Positions 1 through 7,753 of a stretch of DNA of 21,510 nucleotides are shown here, in pieces. The position numbers and the translations under genes are program-made. The stretch lies in contig JAEYZH010000156.1 in the NCBI GenBank assembly GCA_023430685.1, positions 1 to 21,510 on the forward strand. Direction: 5' to 3'. This stretch comes from Pseudomonadota bacterium (GTDB lineage: Bacteria; Pseudomonadota; Gammaproteobacteria; Xanthomonadales; Rhodanobacteraceae). Every line of letters starts with the position of its first letter. Position 1 is the first letter of the stretch. Below the pieces are notes generated by a model. The model was not told where the DNA came from, did no database searches, and was given only the letters and a program-made list of their open reading frames with translations.

Positions 1-2151
1 GAGCCACGCCGCGAACAGCAGCTGCGCCGCGACCGCCGGCCGGTCGGCCTCGGTCACGCTGCCGAGTTCGCTCGCGAGCGACGTCACCTGCGCACGCAGG
101 TCCGGCGCCGGTTCGCCGGGTGCGGCGACCAGCGTCCGCAGCGACGACACCATGCCGGCGAACTCGCGCGCGCGCGGCGTGCCCGCGCCGCTCTCGGTGC
201 GCAGCGCGCGATCGAACATGCGCCGCGCGGCCGCCCAGTTGCCGCGATCGAACGCGATCGAGGCTTCGGCGAAATCGCGCTCCGCGTCCGCGCCCGGCGC
301 GCCCGTCGATTGCACCTGCGCGAGCGTCGCGTCCACCTTCGCGAAGTCGCGCCGCGCGGCGTCCACCAGCAGGTAGTCGAGGTGCCAGGTGAAGCCGGCC
401 GAGCGCGCCGCGGCGAAATGGCGTTCGGCTTCGACGTAGCGCTCGTTGCCGAGGTGCAGCATGCCGAGCAGGAGTTCGGTGGCCGCCACGCGCGCATTCG
501 GCGGCGCCGCCGCATGCTCGGCGATGCGCACGATCTCGTCGTCGTAGCGGTTCGCGTACAGCCAGCCGAAATAGGCATGCAGCGCCGCACCGGTCGGGAA
601 ATCCGGGTACAGCGTCGACAGCAGCTTCCACTTTTCGAGAGCCGCGCGCGGCGTGCGGCCGAGGCTCGCTTCCCAGGCGTCGACATAGAGCTGGTCGCGC
701 GAGGTCAGGCGATCGCGCAGGCGCGCCGCGGTTCGCAGCTGGGCCAGCGCGCCGGCACGGTCGTCGACCGCGAGCAGCGTGCGCGCAAGGCCGATGCGCG
801 CGAGCGCGAAGTCGCCGTCGATCTCGAGCGCCTGCCGGTGCAGCGCGAGCGCATCGCGGTACTTGCGCACGCCATAGGCATCCTCGGCCAGCGTGTAGGC
901 GCGCAAGGCATCGAGGTTGCCGGTGGTGACCTTCTCCAGCGGCAGCGACTCCTTCGACACCGTCGCGAGCGCTTCGCCGAGCCGCAAGCGCAGCTTCTGG
1001 TTGACCTGGTCCAGCGACGGCAGCACCGATGACTCGCCGATGCCGTCCGCGGATTCGGAGTACACGGTCGCCTGCGTGCGCGGATCGACGACTTCGGCGG
1101 TGATGCGCACGCGGCCGCCGATCTCGGCGACCGTCGGCAGGATCAGCGCGCGCGCGCCGTCGCGAATCGCGATTTCCGAACCGATCGCGCGGTCGATCGC
1201 GGTCGAGTCCGGGTCGCGCTGCATGCGCTTGACCGTCTCGCGCGTCTTGAGCGCGGACAGCACGTTGACATGGCGCGATTGCTCGAGGCCGATGCGAAAC
1301 GCGGTCGCGAGCGAATCGTCGAACGCGGTTTCGCCGGTCAGGTTCGCGAGGTCGCCGACCACCACCCAGTCGCGTTGCGCGAACGCGATCGCCGGCTCCG
1401 GCTTGAGCAGGTACCAGGCCGGCAGCGCGAGCAGCAGGAACAGCGCCGCGACTTCGACCGCGAGCGTGACCGGACGCCGCCAGAACGGCACTTCGCGGTG
1501 CGCCTTGCCCGACCACGGCGGCGCCTTCAGCGGCGCGATGCCGTCCTCGCCGACCTCGAACACCGCGATCGGATCCGGGACGCCCTTGAATCGGTAACGG
1601 CCGTGCGTGCGCCAGCGCACCTGCCCGAGCTGCGCGCCGAGTTCACCCTGGGCGCGGTGCGCGAGCGCGTGCGCGACGCCGGACAGCAGGATCTGGTTCG
1701 GCAGCGCGAGCTGCATCAGGCGCGACGTGATCGGCTTGACCAGGCCTTCGACCTCGACCGGCTTGGCGCCCTTGGAGATGTCCTCGGGACTGTTGTCCCA
1801 CGACACGATGTCGCCGACGTGGATGCCGACGCGCACCGCGAGCGCAGAGCCCTCCTGCAGGTTGAGCTCGCGCAGCGCGCGCAGGTAGGCGAGTGCGAAG
1901 CCGACTGCCTGCACCGGGCGATCGAACATCAGCAGGAAGCCGTCGGTCTTGTCGATCTCGCGGCCACCGTGCTGCGGCAGCAGCGCGCGCGCGACGCGAT
2001 CATGGCGGCGCAGCAATTCGGCGCCACGACGGTCGCCGAGGCGCTGCACCAGCGCGGTCGAGTCGACGAGGTCGCACAGCACGAGCGTGCGCAGCAAGGC
2101 CGAGCTGGCGCTCGCCGTGCTGGTCGAAATCGATGGTGCGATTGCATTCAT
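1..2151 (-). CDS. Class III adenylate/guanylate cyclase with TPR tail (C-terminus beyond window)
   Basis: Open from ATG at 2151 to the window edge (717 codons, no stop seen). A GGGAG lies about 9 nt upstream of the start. Residues about 20-200 form a class III nucleotide cyclase domain: LVLCDLVDST supplies the first metal aspartate (D27) and EIDKTDGFLLMF the second (D70). A single hydrophobic segment at about 229-248 (LAVEVAALFLLLALPAWYLL) suggests one membrane crossing, with the cyclase in the cytoplasm and the rest in the periplasm. A region from about 262 resembles the domain that often precedes TPRs in such proteins. From about residue 400 the sequence looks like TPR helices (for example ALALHRQALEIDGDFALARIGLART). 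The layout resembles the family I recall as 'putative peptide modification system cyclase' (TIGR04510) of Xanthomonadaceae; this is from memory. It lies 77 nt downstream of the cNMP/GGDEF gene on the same strand and may be co-transcribed with it. The nucleotide product cannot be told from sequence alone. Confidence 0.88.
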   Translation of the reverse strand, partial: MNAIAPSISTSTASASSALLRTLVLCDLVDSTALVQRLGDRRGAELLRRHDRVARALLPQHGGREIDKTDGFLLMFDRPVQAVGFALAYLRALRELNLQEGSALAVRVGIHVGDIVSWDNSPEDISKGAKPVEVEGLVKPITSRLMQLALPNQILLSGVAHALAHRAQGELGAQLGQVRWRTHGRYRFKGVPDPIAVFEVGEDGIAPLKAPPWSGKAHREVPFWRRPVTLAVEVAALFLLLALPAWYLLKPEPAIAFAQRDWVVVGDLANLTGETAFDDSLATAFRIGLEQSRHVNVLSALKTRETVKRMQRDPDSTAIDRAIGSEIAIRDGARALILPTVAEIGGRVRITAEVVDPRTQATVYSESADGIGESSVLPSLDQVNQKLRLRLGEALATVSKESLPLEKVTTGNLDALRAYTLAEDAYGVRKYRDALALHRQALEIDGDFALARIGLARTLLAVDDRAGALAQLRTAARLRDRLTSRDQLYVDAWEASLGRTPRAALEKWKLLSTLYPDFPTGAALHAYFGWLYANRYDDEIVRIAEHAAAPPNARVAATELLLGMLHLGNERYVEAERHFAAARSAGFTWHLDYLLVDAARRDFAKVDATLAQVQSTGAPGADAERDFAEASIAFDRGNWAAARRMFDRALRTESGAGTPRAREFAGMVSSLRTLVAAPGEPAPDLRAQVTSLASELGSVTEADRPAVAAQLLFAAWL

Positions 2152-2228
2152 CCCTGGTCGCTCCCAGTGCCGGCCCTGCAACCTGGCCGTGTCGGAACGG
2201 CGGACGGGGCGACCGCGCCGGCGGTGCC

Positions 2229-3299
2229 TCAGGCCACGCTGTGCAACGAACCGTGCGCCATCGCCTGCGGCGCCGCGAGGTGGTAGCCGTCGCCGCCGCG
2301 TCCCTTGCTTTCGTACAACGCGGCGTCGGCGTCGCTGTACCAGACCGCCCAGTCGGCGGTTTCCGAACACAGGCTGCCGCCGATGCTGACCGTCACCGAC
2401 AAGCCCTCGTTGCAGCCGCTGAAACGCAACGCGCGCACCGCGCTGATGACCTGGGTCGCGCGCGCGCGCATCTCCTCTTCGCCCGTGACCTGCATCAGCA
2501 GTGCGAATTCGTCGCCGCCGAGGCGACAGGGCACGTCGGAGGAGGACGCCGCGTTCTGCACTTCCTCGGCGATCGCGCGCAACACCTGGTCGCCGACGAG
2601 GTGGCCGCAACGGTCGTTGATCTGCTTGAATCGGTCGAGGTCGACCAGCAACAGCGCGAGTTCGGTGCCGGGCAGGCGGTGTTCGGACAGGCGCTCGAGG
2701 AACATGTAGAGCCCGCGCCGGTTGCACAGGCCCGACAGTTCGTCGGTCTGCACGAGGCGCTGCGCGGTCGACAGCTGCGTGCGGGTCTGGCGCAGCGAGT
2801 CGAGCGTGACCATCAGGTCTTCGTTGCGGCGCTTGAGGCTCTGGATCAGCTGCTGCTCGCTCGCGACGAGATAGGAGAACGAGCGGCGCATGAACTGCGC
2901 GAGCAGGCGCGGTTCGCTCGCGATCAGTCCCTCGAACACTTCCTGGTCGATGATGCGCAGCCGTGCCGGCGTGAACGCGACCGCGTTGGCGACGCGCGTG
3001 TGGCTGCCGATGAACAGCACGAGCTCGCCGAAGAATTCGCGCGGCCCGATGATCTTGTCGGGCAGGCCGTCGCCGAACTCGAGCTGCACCTCGCCCGATT
3101 CGACGATGAACATCGCGCGACCGAGTTCGCCGCGACGGAAGATGATGTCGCCGGGTTCGACCGATCGGCTCGCGCCCGCGCGTGCGAACAGCGCGGCTTC
3201 ATCATCGGAGAGGTGCCGAGGCAGCAACGCCGGTGCCGGCGGAACCGCTGTCAGCGCGTGGGCGAGCTCGCTCGCCGAGCCTGGCTTGCCGCTGGACAC
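2229..3299 (-). CDS. Cyclic-nucleotide-binding / GGDEF diguanylate cyclase
   Basis: A 356-aa protein. I chose the GTG at 3299 because GAGGGGAGG sits 5 nt upstream; the frame stays open further upstream, but that part has no homology-like character and no such ribosome site. Residues about 30-120 are a Crp-type cNMP-binding domain with a phosphate-binding cassette (FFGEL at 89-93, then R102 in HTRVANA), so ligand binding is plausible. A helical linker (about 125-185) leads to a GGDEF domain (about 186-342) with an intact GGDEF at 261-265, which predicts c-di-GMP synthesis from two GTP. The usual RxxD inhibitory site, five residues before GGDEF, reads SSSD (252-255), so its arginine is missing and product inhibition may be lost. 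No signal peptide or membrane segment is seen. It sits directly upstream of a class III cyclase gene, so the cNMP domain may read that enzyme's product; this is inference. Confidence 0.92.
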   Translation of the reverse strand: MSSGKPGSASELAHALTAVPPAPALLPRHLSDDEAALFARAGASRSVEPGDIIFRRGELGRAMFIVESGEVQLEFGDGLPDKIIGPREFFGELVLFIGSHTRVANAVAFTPARLRIIDQEVFEGLIASEPRLLAQFMRRSFSYLVASEQQLIQSLKRRNEDLMVTLDSLRQTRTQLSTAQRLVQTDELSGLCNRRGLYMFLERLSEHRLPGTELALLLVDLDRFKQINDRCGHLVGDQVLRAIAEEVQNAASSSDVPCRLGGDEFALLMQVTGEEEMRARATQVISAVRALRFSGCNEGLSVTVSIGGSLCSETADWAVWYSDADAALYESKGRGGDGYHLAAPQAMAHGSLHSVA

Positions 3300-3548
3300 T
3301 CGAACCTCCCCTCTGGGGCCCGACCGGATGGCCGATGGTACCCCAGTTCGCGCGCGGCGGGCAGCGCGCGGCCCGTCGCGGTGCGCGAATTCCCCTTGTG
3401 GGCATGTAGGAAAATGCCGACTGGAGGCACGAGCGACAGGCGAGTGCGTCCGGCCCCGCGATGCCATGCCGCGCTGTCGGGATCGCGGGCCCGCGGCTCA
3501 GCTGCCGCGGCTGCCCGGCCTTCGCGTCCCGCCTCCGCGCCGCGCGCT
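3300..3548. other. Intergenic region between aceA and the cNMP/GGDEF gene
   Basis: 249 bases with no convincing gene. It must hold the 3' end of the aceA transcript and probably the promoter of the GGDEF gene. A short AT-richer patch near 3395-3418 contains a weak inverted repeat (GGCAT then ATGCC, 8-nt loop). No clear -35/-10 pair and no T-tailed terminator were seen. It carries one copy of a 20-base repeat, at 3478-3497. Confidence 0.5.
3478..3497. repeat. 20-base direct repeat with palindromic core, copy 1
   Basis: Identical over 20 bases to 18641-18660. The core CGCGGGCCCGCG (3484-3495) is a perfect 12-base palindrome. This copy lies downstream of aceA; the other is in the porin/acs divergent region. 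Function unknown; a protein-binding site or a small extragenic repeat is possible. Confidence 0.6.
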
Positions 3549-4844
3549 TCACGCCGCGCGCGTCGCCGTGAACTGCTCCTCTTCGGTCGAGCCCTTGAGC
3601 GCGACGGTCGAGGACTGGCCGCGCTGGATCGCCTGGGTCACCGCGTCGAAGTAGCCGGTGCCGACCTCGCGCTGGTGCTTGACCGCGGTGAAGCCGAGGT
3701 CGGCGGCCGCGAACTCCGCCTCCTGCAGTTCGACGAACGCACTCATCTGGTTGCGCGCGTATCCGTGCGCGAGCTTGAACATCGAATAGTTCAGTGCGTG
3801 GAACCCGGCCAGCGTGATGAACTGGAAGCGGTAGCCGTACGCCGCGAGTTCGCGCTGGAAGCGCGCGATCGTGGCGTCGTCGAGGTTCTTCTTCCAGTTG
3901 AAGCTCGGGCTGCAGTTGTACGCGAGCAGCTTGCCCGGGAACTTCGCATGGATCGCCTCGGCGAACGCGCGCGCGAACGCGAGGTCGGGCTTGCCGGTCT
4001 CGCACCAGACGAGGTCCGCGTGCGGCGCGTACGCGAGTCCGCGGCTGATCGCCTGGTCCAGGCCGTTGCGCGTGCGGTAGAAACCCTCGACGGTGCGCTC
4101 GCCGGTCGTGAACGGCTGGTCGTTCGGATCGATGTCCGAGGTCAGCAGGTCGGCGGCTTCCGCGTCGGTGCGCGCGACGACCAGCGTCGGCACGCCGCAG
4201 ACGTCGGCCGCGAGACGCGCGGCGTCGAGCTTTTCGATCGCCTCGCGCGTCGGCACCAGCACCTTGCCGCCCATGTGGCCGCACTTCTTGACGCTCGCGA
4301 GCTGGTCCTCGAAATGGACCGCGGCGGCGCCGGCTTCGATCATCGCCTTCATGAGCTCGAACGCGTTGAGCACGCCGCCGAAACCGGCTTCGGCATCGGC
4401 GACGATCGGCTGCAGGTAATCGATGTGGTCGTCGCCTTCGGCATGCGCGATCTGGTCCGCGCGCAGCAGCGCATTGTTGATGCGCTTGACCACCTGCGGC
4501 ACCGAATTGGCCGGGTACAGCGACTGGTCGGGGTACATCTCGCCCGCAATGTTCGCGTCCGCCGCGACCTGCCAGCCCGAGAGATAGATCGCCTTGAGCC
4601 CGGCCTTGACCTGCTGCATCGCCTGGTTGCCGGTCAGCGCACCGAGTGCGTTGACGTAGGGTTCGCGCTGCAGCGCGGCCCACAGCTTGTCGGCGCCGAG
4701 GCGCGCGAGCGAATGCTCGACGTGCACCGATCCGCGCAGGCGCACGACGTCGGCTGCGGTGTAAGCGCGCGTGATGCCGGCCCAGCGCGGGTTGTCGACC
4801 CAGTCGCGCTGGAGTTGGTCGGCGGTCGGAAGGGGCGTCGTCAT
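3549..4844 (-). CDS. aceA: Isocitrate lyase
   Basis: A 431-aa protein, the usual length for bacterial isocitrate lyase. It cleaves isocitrate to glyoxylate and succinate in the cytoplasm, the first step of the glyoxylate shunt, needed for growth on acetate and fatty acids. The family signature KKCGHMGGK is at about 186-194 with catalytic C188, preceded by the metal/substrate region VADAEAGFGG (148-157) and VHFEDQ (176-181). NCSPSFNWKK is also present. Start ATG at 4844 has AGGAG 7 nt upstream. It lies 126 nt downstream of aceB on the same strand, which fits an aceB-aceA operon. The leader between them is unusually C-rich on the mRNA strand. All recognised catalytic motifs are intact. Confidence 0.98.
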   Translation of the reverse strand: MTTPLPTADQLQRDWVDNPRWAGITRAYTAADVVRLRGSVHVEHSLARLGADKLWAALQREPYVNALGALTGNQAMQQVKAGLKAIYLSGWQVAADANIAGEMYPDQSLYPANSVPQVVKRINNALLRADQIAHAEGDDHIDYLQPIVADAEAGFGGVLNAFELMKAMIEAGAAAVHFEDQLASVKKCGHMGGKVLVPTREAIEKLDAARLAADVCGVPTLVVARTDAEAADLLTSDIDPNDQPFTTGERTVEGFYRTRNGLDQAISRGLAYAPHADLVWCETGKPDLAFARAFAEAIHAKFPGKLLAYNCSPSFNWKKNLDDATIARFQRELAAYGYRFQFITLAGFHALNYSMFKLAHGYARNQMSAFVELQEAEFAAADLGFTAVKHQREVGTGYFDAVTQAIQRGQSSTVALKGSTEEEQFTATRAA

Positions 4845-4856
4845 GGCGGGACTCCT

Positions 4857-4891
4857 GGGGCTGGGGCGAGCGGGTTGGGGACGCGTGGGGG
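4857..4891 (+). other. Potential G-quadruplex in the aceB-aceA spacer
   Basis: Five G-runs of 3-5 bases separated by 2-6 bases on the plus strand (GGGG, GGGG, GGG, GGGG, GGGGG), within the standard G3+N1-7 pattern. The genes are transcribed from the other strand, so this is the template strand and the mRNA is correspondingly C-rich just upstream of the aceA ribosome site. The whole spacer 4845-4925 is C-rich and G-poor on the RNA strand, as in Rho-utilisation regions. Pattern seen; function inferred. Confidence 0.5.
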
Positions 4892-4970
4892 AAAGCGTTG
4901 GGAGAGGCGGGTGATCGGCGGCGGGGGTGGGTCGGATCGGGCGGCGGCGCGCGCTCCGCCCTGTCGTTCC

Positions 4971-6563
4971 CTACCCCTCGAGCAACGGATACGCGGCGAG
5001 CGTCAGGAAATCGGCGAGTTCCGGCGCATGCGTGAGTTCGTCGAGCAGCGCGACTGCGGTGTCGAGCTTCGATTGGCCCGGCATCGACGTCGCGGCGAGT
5101 GCGCCGCGCGCGTCGGCGAGCGCCGATTCGAATGCGGTGAAGTCGATCGGCGTGCCGTCGTCGAAGCGCGCCGCATGGTGCAACCACTGCCACAGCTGCG
5201 CGCGCGAGATTTCCGCAGTGGCCGCGTCCTCCATCAAGTGGTGGATCGGCACGCAGCCCTGGCCGTCGAGCCACGCCGCGAGGTAGCGCAGGCAGATCGC
5301 GACGTTCGCCGCGAAGCCTTCGCGCGTGATCGTGCCGACACTCGGCGCGAGCAGCCGGTCGCGATCGGCGAGGACATCCGCGCGCGCGACCTGCAGCTGG
5401 TTCGCCGCAGGCATGTGCTCGTCGAACGCCGCGCGGGCGACCGCCACCAGCGCCGGATGCGCGACCCAGGTGCCGTCGTGGCCCGCGCGCACCTCGCGCA
5501 GCTTGTCCGCGCGCACCTTCGCGAGCGCGGCCTCGTTCGCGGCCGCGTCGTGGTTGATCGGGATCTGCGCGGCCATGCCGCCCATCGCGAACGCGCCGCG
5601 GCGGTGGCAGGTTCGCACCAGCAATTGCGAGTACGCCTCGAGGAACGGCACGCCCATCGTCACCTGCGAGCGCTCGGGCAGCACGCGATCGGGATGCGCG
5701 CGCAGCGTCTTGATGTAGGAAAAGATGTAGTCCCAGCGACCGCAGTTGAGTCCGGTGATGCGCGTGCGCAGCGCATGCAGGATCTCGTCCATCTCGAACA
5801 CCGCGGGCAGCGTCTCGATCAGGACGGTCGCCTTGATCACGCCGCGGGGCAGCCCGAGTTCGTGCTCGGCATGCGCCATCACCTCGTCCCACAGCGCGGC
5901 CTCGGAATGGCTTTCGAGCTTGGGCAGGTAGAAGTACGGCCCGCGGTCGCGCTCGTGCAGCGCGCGCGCGTTGTGGAACGCGAACAGGCCGAAGTCGAAC
6001 AGCGCAGCCGAGATCGGCGCGCCGTCGACCTCGAGGTGGCGCTCGGGCAGGTGCCAGCCGCGCGGGCGCACCATCAGCACCGCGGGGTCTGGTTCCACCG
6101 CGTAACGTCGTCCCTGCTCGGACACGAAGTCGATCGTGCCCTGCACGGCGTCGCGCAGGTTGAGCTGGCCGTCGAGCAGGTTCGCGAACGTCGGCGCGGT
6201 CGAATCCTCGAAGTCGGCCATGAACACCTGCGCCCCGGCGTTCAACGCGTTGATGATCATCTTGCGGTCGACCGGCCCGGTGATCTCGACGCGCCGGTGC
6301 TGCAACGCGGCCGGGATCGGCGCGACCTGCCAATCCGATTCGCGCAGCGCGCGCGTCTCGGGAAGGAAGTCGGGCAGTGCGCCGGCATCGAATCCGGCCT
6401 GGCGTTCCGCGCGGCGCGCGAGCAGCGCACGCCGCGCGGGATCGAAGCGCCGGTGCAGGCCGGCGAGGAACGCGAGCGCTTCGGGAGCGAGCACGCCCGC
6501 ATGGCTCGGCGCGAGTGGCCCGAGGACCTGTACCAGCGCGGGGATCGGCTGCGGGACGCTCAT
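4971..6563 (-). CDS. aceB: Malate synthase A
   Basis: A 530-aa protein, typical of malate synthase A rather than the longer G form. It condenses glyoxylate with acetyl-CoA to malate, completing the glyoxylate shunt with AceA. Motifs seen: MADFEDSTAPTF (115-126), VRPRGWHL (165-172) holding the catalytic arginine, VLIETLPAVFEMDEIL (247-262) with metal-binding acids, CGRWDYIFSYIK (274-285), and HHLMEDAATAEISRAQLWQW (441-460) with the expected catalytic base D446. I chose ATG 6563 because GGAG lies 6 nt upstream and the protein then begins where the family does; an in-frame ATG at 6632 would add 23 unlikely residues and run into the promoter. It is divergent from a LysR-type regulator and followed by aceA. 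Confidence 0.97.
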   Translation of the reverse strand: MSVPQPIPALVQVLGPLAPSHAGVLAPEALAFLAGLHRRFDPARRALLARRAERQAGFDAGALPDFLPETRALRESDWQVAPIPAALQHRRVEITGPVDRKMIINALNAGAQVFMADFEDSTAPTFANLLDGQLNLRDAVQGTIDFVSEQGRRYAVEPDPAVLMVRPRGWHLPERHLEVDGAPISAALFDFGLFAFHNARALHERDRGPYFYLPKLESHSEAALWDEVMAHAEHELGLPRGVIKATVLIETLPAVFEMDEILHALRTRITGLNCGRWDYIFSYIKTLRAHPDRVLPERSQVTMGVPFLEAYSQLLVRTCHRRGAFAMGGMAAQIPINHDAAANEAALAKVRADKLREVRAGHDGTWVAHPALVAVARAAFDEHMPAANQLQVARADVLADRDRLLAPSVGTITREGFAANVAICLRYLAAWLDGQGCVPIHHLMEDAATAEISRAQLWQWLHHAARFDDGTPIDFTAFESALADARGALAATSMPGQSKLDTAVALLDELTHAPELADFLTLAAYPLLEG

Positions 6564-6611
6564 CGGCCACTCCGGGTCACGGGAGACCAGCCTAGGTGCG
6601 ATCCACCCGCT

Positions 6612-6654
6612 TTGACAAAGCAAACGATTCAATGGAATCTATTGGGATTGTCAA
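6612..6654. promoter_or_regulatory. Nested inverted repeats between aceB and lysR (candidate LysR operator)
   Basis: An outer dyad TTGACAA (6612-6618) / TTGTCAA (6648-6654) is almost concentric with an inner dyad GATTC-AATG-GAATC (6626-6639). LysR proteins commonly bind nested dyad sites in the gap to a divergent target gene, so this is the likely control site for aceBA and for autoregulation. It overlaps the predicted aceB promoter. The plus-strand TTGACA at 6612 could also act as a -35 for the lysR gene, but I see no good -10 for it. Confidence 0.55.
6627..6654 (-). promoter_or_regulatory. Predicted aceB promoter
   Basis: Reading the minus strand, TTGACA (6654-6649) is followed after 16 bases by TTGAAT (6632-6627, four of six to the sigma-70 -10). 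The start codon is about 64 nt further on. The region is markedly AT-richer than its surroundings. Prediction from consensus only. Confidence 0.5.
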
Positions 6655-6720
6655 TACTCATCCAAGTATCCGCCACGGAACGAAAAATGGCGCGGGTGGT
6701 CGGCTGAACCGGAGGCATCG

Positions 6721-7731
6721 ATGGCGGCTCGAAAGGAGGCGAGGCCTCGAACCCGGCGTGTCGTTGCTGACCCCGGCGGCGAGCCCGCACGCTTCTACTA
6801 CAAGGGCAGCCGCCTCAAGCAACTGCGCGCGTTCTGCATGATCGTCAAGCTCGGCACGCTGTCGCGCGCGGCCGAGGCGCTGTTCCTGTCGCAGCCCTCG
6901 GTCAGCCTGCAGTTGCGCGCACTCGAGCGCGAGCTCGGGAGCGTGCTGATCGAGCGGCGGCGGCGCCGCGTCGCGCCGACGCGCGAAGGCCAGGCGCTGT
7001 ACGAACTCGCGCTGCCGCTGGTCGAGGGATTGGACGACCTCGACCAGCGCTTCCGCGCGCTGCGCACCGGGCTCGCGGGCGGCGAACTCCACATCGCGGC
7101 AGGCACCTCGACGATCCAGTACCTGCTGCCGCCGTTCGTCGCCGCGTTCCGCACGCGCCATCCGGGCGTGAAGCTGCAGCTGCACAACGTGACCGGCAAG
7201 GACGGGCTCGCGCTGTTGCGCTCGGACCAGGTGGATTTCGCGGTCGGCTCGATGCTCGACGTGCCGAACGACCTCAGCTACGAGCCGGTGCAGTCCTACG
7301 ACCCGTTCCTGATCACGCCGCCCGGCCACCCGCTCGCGCGGCTGCGTGAGCTGAAGCTCGAGGATCTGTCGCCCTACGGCCTGATCCTGCCGCCGCAACG
7401 CCTGACCACCTACCGCCTCGTCGACCTGATCTTCCAGCAGCGCAAGGTGCCGTTCCAGGTCGCGATCGAGGTCGGCGGCTGGGAAGTCATCAAGCAGTAC
7501 GTCGCGCTCGGACTCGGCATCTCGATCGTGACAGGCATCTGCATCGACGAAGACGACCACGCGCGGCTCGCGGTGCGCAACATGGGCGCGTGGTTCCCCC
7601 AGCGCAGTTACGGCGTGGTCGTGCGCAAGGGCAAGTACCTCAGCAGCGAGGCGCGCGCATTCGTCGACCTGGTCCGGCCGGGCCTGTTCACGCGCCGCGA
7701 CTGGTTCGAGCCCGGCCACTCCGAACGATGA
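6721..7731 (+). CDS. LysR-family transcriptional regulator, probable regulator of aceBA
   Basis: A 336-aa protein with GGAGG 5 nt before ATG 6721. The winged helix-turn-helix spans about residues 32-92 (LKQLRAFCMIVKLGTLSRAA, then SQPSVSLQLRALERELG). Residues about 100-320 form the periplasmic-binding-protein-like effector domain. The sequence GLGISIVTGICIDE near 260-275 recalls the CysB/Cbl branch of LysR proteins. A basic N-terminal extension of about 30 residues precedes the DNA-binding domain, longer than usual. It is divergent from aceB with a symmetric AT-rich region between, so the shunt is the obvious target; the effector is unknown. It converges with the flavoprotein gene, with 22 nt between the two stops. 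Confidence 0.93.
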   Translation: MAARKEARPRTRRVVADPGGEPARFYYKGSRLKQLRAFCMIVKLGTLSRAAEALFLSQPSVSLQLRALERELGSVLIERRRRRVAPTREGQALYELALPLVEGLDDLDQRFRALRTGLAGGELHIAAGTSTIQYLLPPFVAAFRTRHPGVKLQLHNVTGKDGLALLRSDQVDFAVGSMLDVPNDLSYEPVQSYDPFLITPPGHPLARLRELKLEDLSPYGLILPPQRLTTYRLVDLIFQQRKVPFQVAIEVGGWEVIKQYVALGLGISIVTGICIDEDDHARLAVRNMGAWFPQRSYGVVVRKGKYLSSEARAFVDLVRPGLFTRRDWFEPGHSER

Positions 7732-7753
7732 CCGTGGCGCGCATCGGCGAGGC

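Noticed and set aside
3202..6570. Minus-strand open frame of about 1120 codons spanning aceB and aceA
   Set aside because: It is out of frame with both enzymes and rich in Arg/Ala/Pro with no domain; the two enzymes are complete in their own frames.
6564..6632. Upstream in-frame ATG 6632 for malate synthase
   Set aside because: It would extend the protein into the promoter region, with no family similarity in the extra residues, while ATG 6563 has a good GGAG.
1893..6707. Very long open frame on plus (about 1600 codons) across the cyclase and glyoxylate genes
   Set aside because: It is antisense to four well-supported genes and its translation is low-complexity, rich in Arg, Glu, His and Ala, as expected from third-position GC bias. 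No domain is visible.
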